Shown here one piece after another: positions 1 through 7,510 of a stretch of 64,000 bases of DNA. Source of the DNA: Flavobacterium fluviatile (GTDB taxonomy: Bacteria; Bacteroidota; Bacteroidia; Flavobacteriales; Flavobacteriaceae); the NCBI RefSeq assembly GCF_010645065.1, contig NZ_JAADZW010000003.1, forward strand, positions 142,065-206,064, written 5' to 3'. A program made the position numbers and the translations under genes. The notes under the pieces were generated by a model. It worked only from the letters and a program-made list of their open reading frames with translations, was not told where the DNA came from and searched no databases. Every line of letters starts with the position of its first letter. Within the stretch, counting starts at the first letter, position 1.

Positions 1-302
1 ATAATTACAGGTTCAGGCGAACGCGTTAAGTCTCCAAAAAAGCCTTTTACTTCTTCTTTGCTTTCAAGTTCTTCCTGAATCGTTCTTACTTTTTCTTCAG
101 CAACTGCTTTTAAAGTATTGATTACCTGTCCAAAATCTTTTTTCTGGTCGTTAGGTATGTTTTTAAATTCCGTAAAAAGTTCTTTCAGCAAACCTTTACT
201 CCCTAAATATTTAACACGGAACTTCTCTAAAGATTCTTTATTTTTCTCGTTAAAGGCTTTAGCTTCCTCGATATGTTCTTTTATCTTGTCTATCATTTCC
301 AT
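1..302 (-). CDS. pheS: Phenylalanine--tRNA ligase alpha subunit, N-terminal part
   Basis: Reading the minus strand from 302 gives MEMIDKIKEHIEEAKAF followed by a helical stretch and EVKGFFGDLTRSPEPVI, open to the window edge. This matches the N-terminal coiled-coil tRNA-binding arm of bacterial PheS, which with PheT charges tRNA-Phe in the cytoplasm. Only about 100 residues are present; the catalytic domain lies outside the window. Two start codons are possible, ATG at 302 and ATG at 296 (MIDKIKEH); the second matches the usual start in Flavobacterium relatives as I remember them, but the sequence does not decide. The identification rests on the arm and the linker motif, so it is good but not certain. 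Confidence 0.85.
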   Translation of the reverse strand, partial: MEMIDKIKEHIEEAKAFNEKNKESLEKFRVKYLGSKGLLKELFTEFKNIPNDQKKDFGQVINTLKAVAEEKVRTIQEELESKEEVKGFFGDLTRSPEPVI

Positions 303-428
303 TCTACAATTGAGGGTACAAATTTAAGGAAAAAAGTCAGATACCAGGTGTGAGAAGTCAGAAGTATTTCTAAAGTTCTGTTATATTTTCAGCCTAAAAT
401 CTAAAATCTTCTCTCCAATATCTGTTTT

Positions 429-785
429 TTAATCAATAAGTTCTCTTTCTAAAAAATAATTTACAATCGCTTCTTTCATTAAAACCGATTGTTCACCTGC
501 TTTTAAGGGCGGCAATTGTTCTTTTACTTTGTAATGTGGCCAGCCCTCTGTGTCGAAATAGTCAAATTCATAAAATCCGTAGGGTTCTAACAATCGGCAG
601 ATTGCAATATGCATCAGGTTCAGTTTTTCATCTTTTTTGAATTCACGATGTACTTTACCGAGTTCCTGAACCCCAATGAGGTAAATTATGGCATCTAAAT
701 CTAAATCTTCGCCCTGCGAAAACTGATTGGACAATATATCGACGAGCTTTTCCCAGCGCTCTTTTAGTTGTGTATCTCTGGACAT
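429..785 (-). CDS. Conserved small protein of unknown function
   Basis: This 118-residue protein starts MSRDTQLKERWEKLVDIL and ends YFLERELID. It is mostly helical by composition, rich in charged residues, with no signal peptide or membrane segment, so it is probably cytosolic. It holds an aromatic central patch (GFYEFDYFDTEGWPHY). I do not recognise a named family or a catalytic motif. It sits upstream of pheS on the same strand with about 125 bases between them, so co-transcription with pheS is possible but not shown. The intact frame, plausible codon usage and placement between housekeeping genes support it being a real gene. Confidence 0.75.
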   Translation of the reverse strand: MSRDTQLKERWEKLVDILSNQFSQGEDLDLDAIIYLIGVQELGKVHREFKKDEKLNLMHIAICRLLEPYGFYEFDYFDTEGWPHYKVKEQLPPLKAGEQSVLMKEAIVNYFLERELID

Positions 786-893
786 TTCTTATAATTATAA
801 ATTATGAATTGTGAATTATAAATTCAAACCATAAAATTTAGCTTACAAAGATACGGAGTTGAAATTTGAGAACATATCCCTGATAAATTCTTT

Positions 894-901
894 TATATTT
901 G
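894..901 (+). promoter_or_regulatory. Bacteroidota -7 promoter element before the CvpA-like gene
   Basis: TATATTTG fits the Bacteroidota sigma-factor -7 consensus TAnnTTTG and lies 24 bases before the ATG at 926. A clean -33 TTTG at the usual distance is not obvious. Confidence 0.55.
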
Positions 902-925
902 CGCCTCATTAAAACAACCGTAAAT

Positions 926-1444
926 ATGAGTTTTTTCGACATAATTTTAGGGACACTTTTGGCCTTCAGCCTGTACAAAGGCATCAAAAACGGCCTTTTT
1001 GTAGAAGTTGCTTCTTTTATTTCTTTACTGTTAGGAATTTACATAGCCATTAAATTCTCCTCTTTTTTAAAAAACATCATTATAAAATATGTTTCCTGGA
1101 ATCCAAACACGGTGCAGGTTACCGCTTTTATTCTGACTTTTATTTTAGTGGTAATCGGTGTTTATTTCTTAGCAAAAATTTTAACCGGAATAGCTGATTT
1201 TGCTTATTTAGGATTGCCGAATAAGTTGGGCGGAGGCTTTTTCAGGGTTTTGAAAACCGTTTTGGTCGTAAGTGTTTTTATAGCGCTGTTTGAAAAAATG
1301 AATTTCAATCACACTTTTGCTAAAAAAGAAACTTTAGACAATTATATCTTTTATAATCCGATTAAAAAAGTAGCTGCTTTTGTATATCCTTCGATTGAAA
1401 AAGGGTATGAAAAGCTAAAAAAAGCTAATGCTCAAAAAAAATAA
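926..1444 (+). CDS. CvpA family membrane protein
   Basis: The protein starts MSFFDIILGTLLAFSLYKGIKNG, the typical opening of CvpA-family proteins, and has four hydrophobic segments in its first 125 residues. CvpA was named for its need in colicin V production; in other bacteria the family is tied to envelope homeostasis, and the exact role here is unknown. An upstream in-frame TTG at 899 would extend the frame but overlaps the -7 box at 894-901, so the ATG at 926 is preferred. The resulting 172 residues fit the family. The C-terminal tail is lysine-rich and probably cytoplasmic. Confidence 0.85.
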   Translation: MSFFDIILGTLLAFSLYKGIKNGLFVEVASFISLLLGIYIAIKFSSFLKNIIIKYVSWNPNTVQVTAFILTFILVVIGVYFLAKILTGIADFAYLGLPNKLGGGFFRVLKTVLVVSVFIALFEKMNFNHTFAKKETLDNYIFYNPIKKVAAFVYPSIEKGYEKLKKANAQKK

Positions 1445-1480
1445 TTATTTTCAAATGATTAGAATCTAAGGCAGTTTACA

Positions 1481-1512
1481 CTTAAGAGGCTTCGACTCCG
1501 CTCAACCTGACA
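1481..1512. repeat. Short dispersed intergenic repeat
   Basis: CTTAAG followed by CTTCGACTCCGCTCA and a TGACA-like end recurs at 41943-41973 in a very similar form. Here it lies between the CvpA-like gene and the convergent membrane-protein gene. It looks like a copy of a dispersed noncoding repeat; function unknown. Confidence 0.5.
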
Positions 1513-1535
1513 CCTCACTGATTCTTATACATTGA

Positions 1536-1895
1536 TTATTCCTGATTAGGCACTTGTGGAAATAAATTTTTCAAAATAATCAGCATCATTCCGATTACAT
1601 TTACAGATGAAGTTGTCAACAAGGTAATCAGTACATTTTCAGAAAGGTTTAGATTCAGAAGATTATGATTGAAATACAAAATTGAGACAACCGCTGCCAG
1701 CCACAGGAAAATAATAAAAGAGAAAATATAGGTAAGATATCTTCGTAAGATAGTGTCTTCTATAAACCGCCCTACTTTTGCATTTCCGAGCCTATCTTCC
1801 AGGATTTTATTTTGTATGCGGGCATTATCGATATCTATAGGACTGACTGCTGCACTGTTTTCAATAGAAATCTGGCTTAAATTGAGTAACGACAT
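1536..1895 (-). CDS. Two-helix membrane protein, candidate PanT-like toxin
   Basis: This 119-residue protein has a soluble, partly coiled N-terminal half (residues 1-50, with a charged IQNKILEDRLGNAK stretch) and two strong hydrophobic segments at about 54-75 and 86-108, ending with a short polar tail. I recognise no enzyme motif. Its ATG at 1895 comes one base after the stop of the Panacea-domain gene, so the two are translationally coupled. Panacea-domain antitoxins are known to pair with many unrelated toxins, several of which are small membrane proteins. The toxin role is therefore inferred from partner, spacing and topology, not from homology. Confidence 0.6.
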   Translation of the reverse strand: MSLLNLSQISIENSAAVSPIDIDNARIQNKILEDRLGNAKVGRFIEDTILRRYLTYIFSFIIFLWLAAVVSILYFNHNLLNLNLSENVLITLLTTSSVNVIGMMLIILKNLFPQVPNQE

Positions 1896-1896
1896 A

Positions 1897-2358
1897 TCAG
1901 TTAGAAATTGGTTTTAACTTTTTATAATGCTCAAAAATATCATCATCAGAAATAACAGCATTCAAATCCTTTCGATATACTTTTTGCCATGGAGTTCCAT
2001 CAATATGAGTTAAGGCACTTAAATAAACACCGTCAAATCTTCCATATACGTCCCAAATCTTGTCTAAAAACTGTTCATCTTCACTTGAAATTCTTTCATT
2101 TCTGGTTGGGTTTGGAATCTTTTCAGTAATTTTTTCTTTTTTGTACTGTTTGATACTGTAATACAAAGAAGGAAAAACAGGACCAAAATCCCAGGCAATC
2201 GGGTTTTCATCAATCAGTCTTTGTTGTTTATCTGTCAGCGCCAGATACCAGCCATAAGCAATATACGTCAGCTTAATTATTTTCATAGGAGTAAGATTTC
2301 CTGTTTTGGAATATTTATCTATAAAATAATTCGCAATCGTTGTTGGATTGTAAGACAT
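1897..2358 (-). CDS. Panacea (SocA-like, DUF4065) domain antitoxin candidate
   Basis: The 153-residue product has the layout of the Panacea/SocA domain: an N-terminal ANYFIDKYSKTGNLTPMKIIKLTYIAYGW segment (about 10-38), an acidic WDFGPVFPSLY motif in the middle, and the C-terminal LTHIDGTPWQKVYR signature. Known members act as antitoxins or proteolytic adaptors and neutralise diverse toxins in two-gene operons. It is first in a two-gene operon with the membrane protein at 1536-1895, one base apart. The protein is complete and of normal length. Other Panacea proteins have no known toxin role, so the toxin-antitoxin assignment is an inference. Confidence 0.8.
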   Translation of the reverse strand: MSYNPTTIANYFIDKYSKTGNLTPMKIIKLTYIAYGWYLALTDKQQRLIDENPIAWDFGPVFPSLYYSIKQYKKEKITEKIPNPTRNERISSEDEQFLDKIWDVYGRFDGVYLSALTHIDGTPWQKVYRKDLNAVISDDDIFEHYKKLKPISN

Positions 2359-2509
2359 AACTATAAAATATATTTATCAAAGTTAGCAAAATTAGATGGT
2401 TCTGCAATTATCAATTCTATTGTTTTGCTAATGAGACGTTTTATTCAATATTTTACCTTTTCAAAACTAAATTCAGAATAATAATACATCAAATTTTATC
2501 TACCTAAAA

Positions 2510-4903
2510 TTACCAATTGATTTCTTTCTTCTCTCCTTTTTTCAAAGAAACAGTTTGCTCTTTACCATTGAGAATAACAGTTGCTTTTCCTCCCTTCTTG
2601 GATGAAACAATCAGGCTTTTCACTTTTTTATTACTCCAGATCATATCTATTTCAAAACCCCCACGTGCACAGATTCCTTTTAACGAACCGCTTTCCCAGG
2701 CATCAGGCAAAGCCGGCAATAATCTGATTTCATTTTCGTCTGATTGCACCAGCATTTCGGCAACTGCAGCTGCTCCACCAAAATTTCCATCAATTTGAAA
2801 TGGCGGATGTGCGTCGAATAAATTTGGGTACGTTCCTCCTCCTCTTCTTGGCTTTTCGGTTTTCTTTCCGTCCGGATCTACGTAACGAAGTAATTCACGG
2901 TACATTTTATAAGCACGATTTCCGTCCCAGAGTCTTGCCCAGAGATTGATTCGCCAGCCTTTTGACCAGCCTGTGGTTTCATCACCTTTTATTTCGAGTG
3001 TTTTTTTGGAGGCTTCAGCTAAATGCGGAGTTTTCTCAGGCGTAATATGATCCCCAGGAAATAATCCGAATAATTGCGACTGATGCCTATGTTTTGGATC
3101 ATTATCTTCCCAATCGAAATACCATTCCTGCAGATTGCCTTTTTTACCTATTTGATATGGATGCAAATTAGCTAAATCAGCCTCCATCTTTTTTACAAAT
3201 TCAGCATCAACATTTAAAATCTTAGCGGCTTTAATTGTTTTATCGAAACATTCACGGATCATCGCCAAATCGGCTGTTCCTCCGTACATCGTCGCTCCGA
3301 CAAAACCATCTGCCAGTTTATACTGATTTTCAGGTGAAGTTGATGGGGCTGTAATCAAATTTCCATTTTTATCTTCTACCAGCCATCCCATACAAAATTC
3401 AGCTGCGCCTTTCATCAACGGATAACCTTCGGTTTTTAAATAATTTTTGTCCTGAGTAAAAACATAATGCTCCCAAATATGTGTACTTAACCACGCACCC
3501 GCCATAGGCCAGCAAGCCCACATTGGTTCTTCTTTTCCAAATTGCCCAACCGGATTTGTCATCGCCCAGATATCTGAATTATGTCCGGCAGCCCAGCCTT
3601 TATCAACTCCATAAAAAGTCTTCGCCGTAACTTTTCCGGTTACCGAAAGGTTTTTAATGAAACTAAGCAATGGCAGATGCATTTCTGAAAGATTGGTATT
3701 TTCTGCCAGCCAGTAGTTTTCTTCCAGATTAATGTTCATCGTATAATTACTGCTCCAGGGCGGACTCAAATGCGGATTCCAAAGTCCCTGTAAATTCGCA
3801 GGAACACCTAAAGTTCTTGAGGAACTGATAAGTAAATAACGTCCAAAATTGAAATACAGAATTTCAAGGTTTTTGTCTTCCTTTCCGTCAGCGTAACGCA
3901 ACAAACGTTCGTCGGTTGCTAAATCGGGAGCGGTTGTTTTCCCTAAGTCTAAAGTGACCCGATTATAAAATTTCTGGTAATCGGCAACATGTGAAGTTTT
4001 TAATTTATCGAATGGTATTGCGAAAGCTTTTTTCAGTTTTTCTGATGCAATTGCTTTATCGTTTACACCTTCTGTAGCAGGATTTTTGTCGAAACCATTG
4101 AAACTTGTGGCAATTGAAACGTAAATTACAGCTTCAGTCGCATTTTTTACACCTAATGTTTTGTCAGAAGCAGTAATCGCCCCATCCTTATTTTTGATTT
4201 TCATCAAAGTTGTAAATCGTGTTCCTCTTTCTTTTATTTCAAGATATTTTGAAAGAACAGTATAACCTGCATGTTCATTTATCGGAGCCCTTCCGTTCAG
4301 TGATAAAACATTGTCTTTGACCTCAACATTTGATTTTAGTAAACTGCTCAAATTAATATCAAAATTTAAAGCCCCCTTTTGGCTGCTGGTCAATTTGATA
4401 ATCATGATTTGATCCGGTGCAGAAACAAAATATTCTTTTGTGAATTTTACACCATCAATTTCGTAAGTCACTTTTGAAACTGCATTCGAAATATCTAATT
4501 CTCTACGATAATTGATTGCTTTTGCTTTGTTGGGAGTGCTAATTTCTATTGTTCCTAAAGGTGCATATTTCTCTGAGTTTTTGCCCTGTATTTTTTTATT
4601 AAGTTCCTCAGCCAGCTTGTAATTTTCGTTTTGAAGCGCTTCCCGAATTGCCGGAAGATTTTTATATGCTTCGGGATTCATATTTGCATTTACAGGTTCT
4701 CCCGACCAAAGCGTGATATCATTCAGATAAATTTTGTCTGAATTCACTCCGCCAAAAACAGTTGCACCCATTTTTCCGTTTCCTAAAACGAGGCTTTCTT
4801 CAAAAAATTCGGCTGGCTGATTGTACCACAAAACATGGCTGGACTGTGCTGTAATTTTTCCACAAAAAATGGAAATGATAAAAACTAAATATAACTCTTT
4901 CAT
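2510..4903 (-). CDS. GH95 alpha-L-fucosidase
   Basis: This 797-residue exported enzyme has a signal peptide of about 19 residues ending KITAQ. It shows the GH95 layout: an N-terminal beta-sandwich starting WYNQPAEFFEESLVLGNG, then a large (alpha/alpha)6 barrel. Residues matching the catalytic set known from Bifidobacterium AfcA are visible: Asn390 and Asn392 in MNINLEENYW, Glu525 in TSPENQY and Asp703 in QIDGNFGG. The family inverts alpha-1,2-L-fucosyl bonds; some members act on alpha-L-galactose. In this locus the likely substrate is fucose on xyloglucan galactosyl side chains. It is the last gene of the PUL and is separated from GH5 by the RAYT gene, so it may need its own promoter. Confidence 0.9.
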   Translation of the reverse strand: MKELYLVFIISIFCGKITAQSSHVLWYNQPAEFFEESLVLGNGKMGATVFGGVNSDKIYLNDITLWSGEPVNANMNPEAYKNLPAIREALQNENYKLAEELNKKIQGKNSEKYAPLGTIEISTPNKAKAINYRRELDISNAVSKVTYEIDGVKFTKEYFVSAPDQIMIIKLTSSQKGALNFDINLSSLLKSNVEVKDNVLSLNGRAPINEHAGYTVLSKYLEIKERGTRFTTLMKIKNKDGAITASDKTLGVKNATEAVIYVSIATSFNGFDKNPATEGVNDKAIASEKLKKAFAIPFDKLKTSHVADYQKFYNRVTLDLGKTTAPDLATDERLLRYADGKEDKNLEILYFNFGRYLLISSSRTLGVPANLQGLWNPHLSPPWSSNYTMNINLEENYWLAENTNLSEMHLPLLSFIKNLSVTGKVTAKTFYGVDKGWAAGHNSDIWAMTNPVGQFGKEEPMWACWPMAGAWLSTHIWEHYVFTQDKNYLKTEGYPLMKGAAEFCMGWLVEDKNGNLITAPSTSPENQYKLADGFVGATMYGGTADLAMIRECFDKTIKAAKILNVDAEFVKKMEADLANLHPYQIGKKGNLQEWYFDWEDNDPKHRHQSQLFGLFPGDHITPEKTPHLAEASKKTLEIKGDETTGWSKGWRINLWARLWDGNRAYKMYRELLRYVDPDGKKTEKPRRGGGTYPNLFDAHPPFQIDGNFGGAAAVAEMLVQSDENEIRLLPALPDAWESGSLKGICARGGFEIDMIWSNKKVKSLIVSSKKGGKATVILNGKEQTVSLKKGEKKEINW

Positions 4904-4971
4904 AAAAAAATATGATTTTATTTTATTTTAAATTCTGTATCTATACAGACGTTCAGTACAGACGGGATTCT

Positions 4972-5095
4972 GTACAGACGGGTTTGAAACCCGTCTCTAC
5001 GCATCGTAATTACACGTGATTAGGATTTCCCTATTTACACGAATCATAAATTATTTCAATTCACACGTACAGACGGGTTTGAAACCCGTCTCTAC
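4972..5095. repeat. Two REP hairpins upstream of GH95
   Basis: Two near-identical palindromic units lie at 4972-5000 and 5067-5095. Each has GTACAGACGGGTTT and its complement AAACCCGT, followed by the tail CTCTAC. Fragments of further copies lie at 4943-4971. The same unit recurs inside and on the other side of the adjacent RAYT gene, the arrangement expected of REP sequences served by a REP-associated transposase. Confidence 0.85.
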
Positions 5096-5110
5096 ACGTG
5101 CGGACACGAA

Positions 5111-5722
5111 TCATCTATTAAAAAAACAATCCTCATACCATTTTTTGGGATTATTTTTGATATAATTTTTAATCCTGTCATATTCTGCTTCATTCCTAAT
5201 AATATGATCGTGAAATCTTTCCTGCCAATTCGTGACTCCTATTGAATTTCTTTTTTCATTTATTCGCCGGGACGAAAATGATTTTAATGCTCTTATAAAT
5301 TCAAATATACCGTGCGCCTTTTTTGCAGATTTATCATCCATATCCGTACAGACGGGTTTCAAACCCGTATCGGAATCAACATTCGTAGTACAGACGGGTT
5401 TCAAATCCGTATCGGAATCAACATTCGTAGTACAGACGGGTTTGAAACCCGTCTCTACAGCGCCAATAATACAATGAATATGATTCGGCATTATCTGAAA
5501 TTCTCCTAAAATAATATTATCATAATGATTCGTTAAATCCAGCCAACAATCCAATACAATCTTGCCATATTCATTCAATATCATTTCCCCATCCTTTATG
5601 TATCCAAATAAATGATCTTTATTTTTTGTACAAATTGTGATGAAATAATCTCCGGGATTATCATAATTCCACCACTTGGCCCTGGCAGATTCTATCCGGT
5701 ATTTCCCTTGAAATTTTTGCAT
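5111..5722 (-). CDS. REP-associated tyrosine transposase (RAYT, Y1/HUH family)
   Basis: This 203-residue protein has the HUH motif at His81 and His83 (MPNHIHCI), the WQERFHDHIIR block at 166-176, and a Tyr in YIKNNPKKW (Tyr187, or Tyr181) as the likely nucleophile. RAYTs are single-copy relatives of IS200/IS605 transposases that nick REP hairpins and are thought to spread them. Residues about 90-126 are not typical of the family: they are a low-complexity stretch with TGFKPVCT and LKPVCTTNVDSD repeats encoded by three REP hairpins lying in frame. The insertion follows the HUH motif closely and could disturb folding. Without it the protein would be near 165 residues, a usual size. The gene interrupts the PUL between GH5 and GH95. 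Confidence 0.85.
   Translation of the reverse strand: MQKFQGKYRIESARAKWWNYDNPGDYFITICTKNKDHLFGYIKDGEMILNEYGKIVLDCWLDLTNHYDNIILGEFQIMPNHIHCIIGAVETGFKPVCTTNVDSDTDLKPVCTTNVDSDTGLKPVCTDMDDKSAKKAHGIFEFIRALKSFSSRRINEKRNSIGVTNWQERFHDHIIRNEAEYDRIKNYIKNNPKKWYEDCFFNR
5346..5458. repeat. 42-bp tandem repeats carrying REP hairpins inside the RAYT gene
   Basis: Two 42-bp direct repeats (5346-5387 and 5388-5429) and a third partial unit (5430-5458) each begin with the REP hairpin starting GTACAGACGGGTTT. Because 42 is a multiple of three the frame stays open, and the repeats encode 14-residue units. One unit has a single change (AAATCCGT for AAACCCGT) that weakens its hairpin. Similar hairpins lie on both sides of the gene. 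Confidence 0.9.
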
Positions 5723-5781
5723 ATTATTTTGTAATTCTATAATCCAAATTACTACCTATTTTGAACTTCCCAATTTATTTA

Positions 5782-5804
5782 GTACAGACGGGTTTCAAAC
5801 CCGT
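5782..5804. repeat. REP hairpin upstream of the RAYT gene
   Basis: A copy starting GTACAGACGGGTTTC with complement AAACCCGT lies 60 bases upstream of the RAYT start and lacks the CTCTAC tail. Confidence 0.8.
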
Positions 5805-5875
5805 TCAACGTATTTATTAAGATTATATATTTTTTCATTTTTTAGAAATTTAGTTTAACAGAAAATACAAAAAGG

Positions 5876-5932
5876 AACCGCAAAGTTCGCTGTGTTTTAC
5901 AAACTAAATTTGCCTTAGCGATCTTTGCGGTT
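5876..5932 (-). terminator. Long hairpin downstream of GH5
   Basis: AACCGCAAAG at 5876-5885 pairs with CTTTGCGGTT at 5923-5932 around an AT-rich loop, just after the GH5 stop. There is no strong T-run, so it may be a 3' stabiliser or a repeat rather than a classical terminator. Confidence 0.4.
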
Positions 5933-5949
5933 CATACTTATAAATATTT

Positions 5950-7449
5950 TTATTTTAATCCATCCTGCAGTGCTGTTAATGCCTGCAAATCATATACAGT
6001 ATTATTGCTTCTGTCAAATAAGGACATCGTATTTGTTCCTAAATTTCCGGCATCCCAGTAGAACGGAATTAAGCCATTTGCTTTGGACTGTTTTACAACA
6101 TATTTTAGAAAAGCAGCTCTTGATTTTAAATGCAACGCTAATGCATCGCCTGTTAAATCACGTCTGATGGCGCCGAACTCTCCTAAGATTACCGGGATAC
6201 CTTTATCTACAAACTTCGTTTTCATTGATAAAAAAACTTCATTTACAAACGCCTCTTCACCCCAGGTCGGATTATGTGCAGTATCTGTAGTAGAATGATT
6301 TCCTGCCCCCCAATAGTAAAACATTTTACCCCAATCTTCGTCTTTTGCCATTAGAGTAAACTGATATGGATAAAAGTGAACTTCTGCCATCATTCTGTTT
6401 GCAACTTTGTCGGTAGGCAAAGTAGTCATCAGTTTAGCTGTTTTTTCTATATCTGTAGCTGGCCCCTGAACGATCAACGTACGATAAGCGTTTTTACCCC
6501 CTGTAGAACGTACAGCATCGATAAAAGTTTGGTGATACGAATTTAACACTCCCATTTCAGTCGCATCATCTACATGAGGTTCGTTTGCACTGGCAAAAAG
6601 CAAATGCTCATCGAAATCACGCAGGTTAGTTGCTATTTGTTCCCAAAATGCTTTTTGTTTCGCATTGTTTGCTTCTTTCTTGGATTCAATACAGTTTTCT
6701 TCTAACCATCCTCCATCCCAATGGATATTTACGATTACATACATATCATTATCGGTACAGTATTTTACCACTTCTTTTACTCTGGCTAACCAGGTGTCAG
6801 TTATTTTTGCTGTTGCACCATTAGCATACTGATTCCAAGAGCAAGGAATTCGGATAGCATTAAATCCATTTGCCTTAACCAGATCTACCAGGGCTTTTGT
6901 AACTTTTGGATTTCCCCAGGCTGTTTCACTACCGGTTGCTTCCAAAGTGTTTCCGATATTCCAGCCCAGTTTCATTTTAGCCGCTAATTGTACTGCAGTA
7001 CTGCTCATACCAGTGGCATCGGCAGCAATGGGATTTGTATTATAGTTCGGATATAAACCAGTCGTTCCGGCTTGCGAAACGGTTATTTTTACCGGAGCTA
7101 CATCTGCAGAGCTAATGGTAATATCTGCTGTTCTTGTTACCGAACTGGTGTTTTCTAAAGCTGTAATCGTAACTGTTGTTCTACCTGCCACACCTGTTCC
7201 GGGAGTAAATTTTATCCAGCTTGCATCGGATGTACTTACAGACCAGGCAGTGGTGTTTGTTGCTACAATTACATTTGCACTACCTGCTTTACTGTCAAGA
7301 TCAACTTTATTGACATCAACAGTAAGGGTTTTCACAACAGGATCTGTGTCCTCTTCCGGCATATCCTTATCTGAACTGCAAGCCCAGAAGCTTATAGTTG
7401 ACAAACACAATATTGTGCTTAACAGGTAATTTTTTATTGTTTTTTTCAT
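5950..7449 (-). CDS. BACON-GH5 endo-glucanase lipoprotein, probable endo-xyloglucanase
   Basis: This 499-residue protein has a lipobox ending at Cys24 (ISFWAC) followed by SSDKD, so it is probably a lipoprotein, likely at the cell surface. Residues about 43-127 form a BACON domain with TAWSVSTSDASW and KITVSQAG. The catalytic domain begins near 150 with KLGWNIGNTLEA, typical of subfamily GH5_4. Glu290 in SANEPH is the expected acid/base and Glu424 in ILGEFGA the nucleophile. GH5_4 includes endo-xyloglucanases, and a BACON-GH5 is the key surface enzyme of the Bacteroides ovatus xyloglucan locus. It is 61 bases downstream of GH3. Activity on other beta-1,4-glucans remains possible. Confidence 0.9.
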   Translation of the reverse strand: MKKTIKNYLLSTILCLSTISFWACSSDKDMPEEDTDPVVKTLTVDVNKVDLDSKAGSANVIVATNTTAWSVSTSDASWIKFTPGTGVAGRTTVTITALENTSSVTRTADITISSADVAPVKITVSQAGTTGLYPNYNTNPIAADATGMSSTAVQLAAKMKLGWNIGNTLEATGSETAWGNPKVTKALVDLVKANGFNAIRIPCSWNQYANGATAKITDTWLARVKEVVKYCTDNDMYVIVNIHWDGGWLEENCIESKKEANNAKQKAFWEQIATNLRDFDEHLLFASANEPHVDDATEMGVLNSYHQTFIDAVRSTGGKNAYRTLIVQGPATDIEKTAKLMTTLPTDKVANRMMAEVHFYPYQFTLMAKDEDWGKMFYYWGAGNHSTTDTAHNPTWGEEAFVNEVFLSMKTKFVDKGIPVILGEFGAIRRDLTGDALALHLKSRAAFLKYVVKQSKANGLIPFYWDAGNLGTNTMSLFDRSNNTVYDLQALTALQDGLK

Positions 7450-7510
7450 TTTATTTGGTCGTTATAGTTAATAAAGTGGTTTTGTTTTTTACATTAATCT
7501 AATGTGAATT

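Noticed and set aside
899..925. Longer start for the CvpA-like protein
   Set aside because: The TTG at 899 overlaps the TATATTTG promoter element, and the family starts at the ATG at 926.
5346..5458. CRISPR-like direct repeats
   Set aside because: The 42-bp units are contiguous, without distinct spacers, contain REP hairpins also found outside, and keep the RAYT frame open. There are no cas genes.
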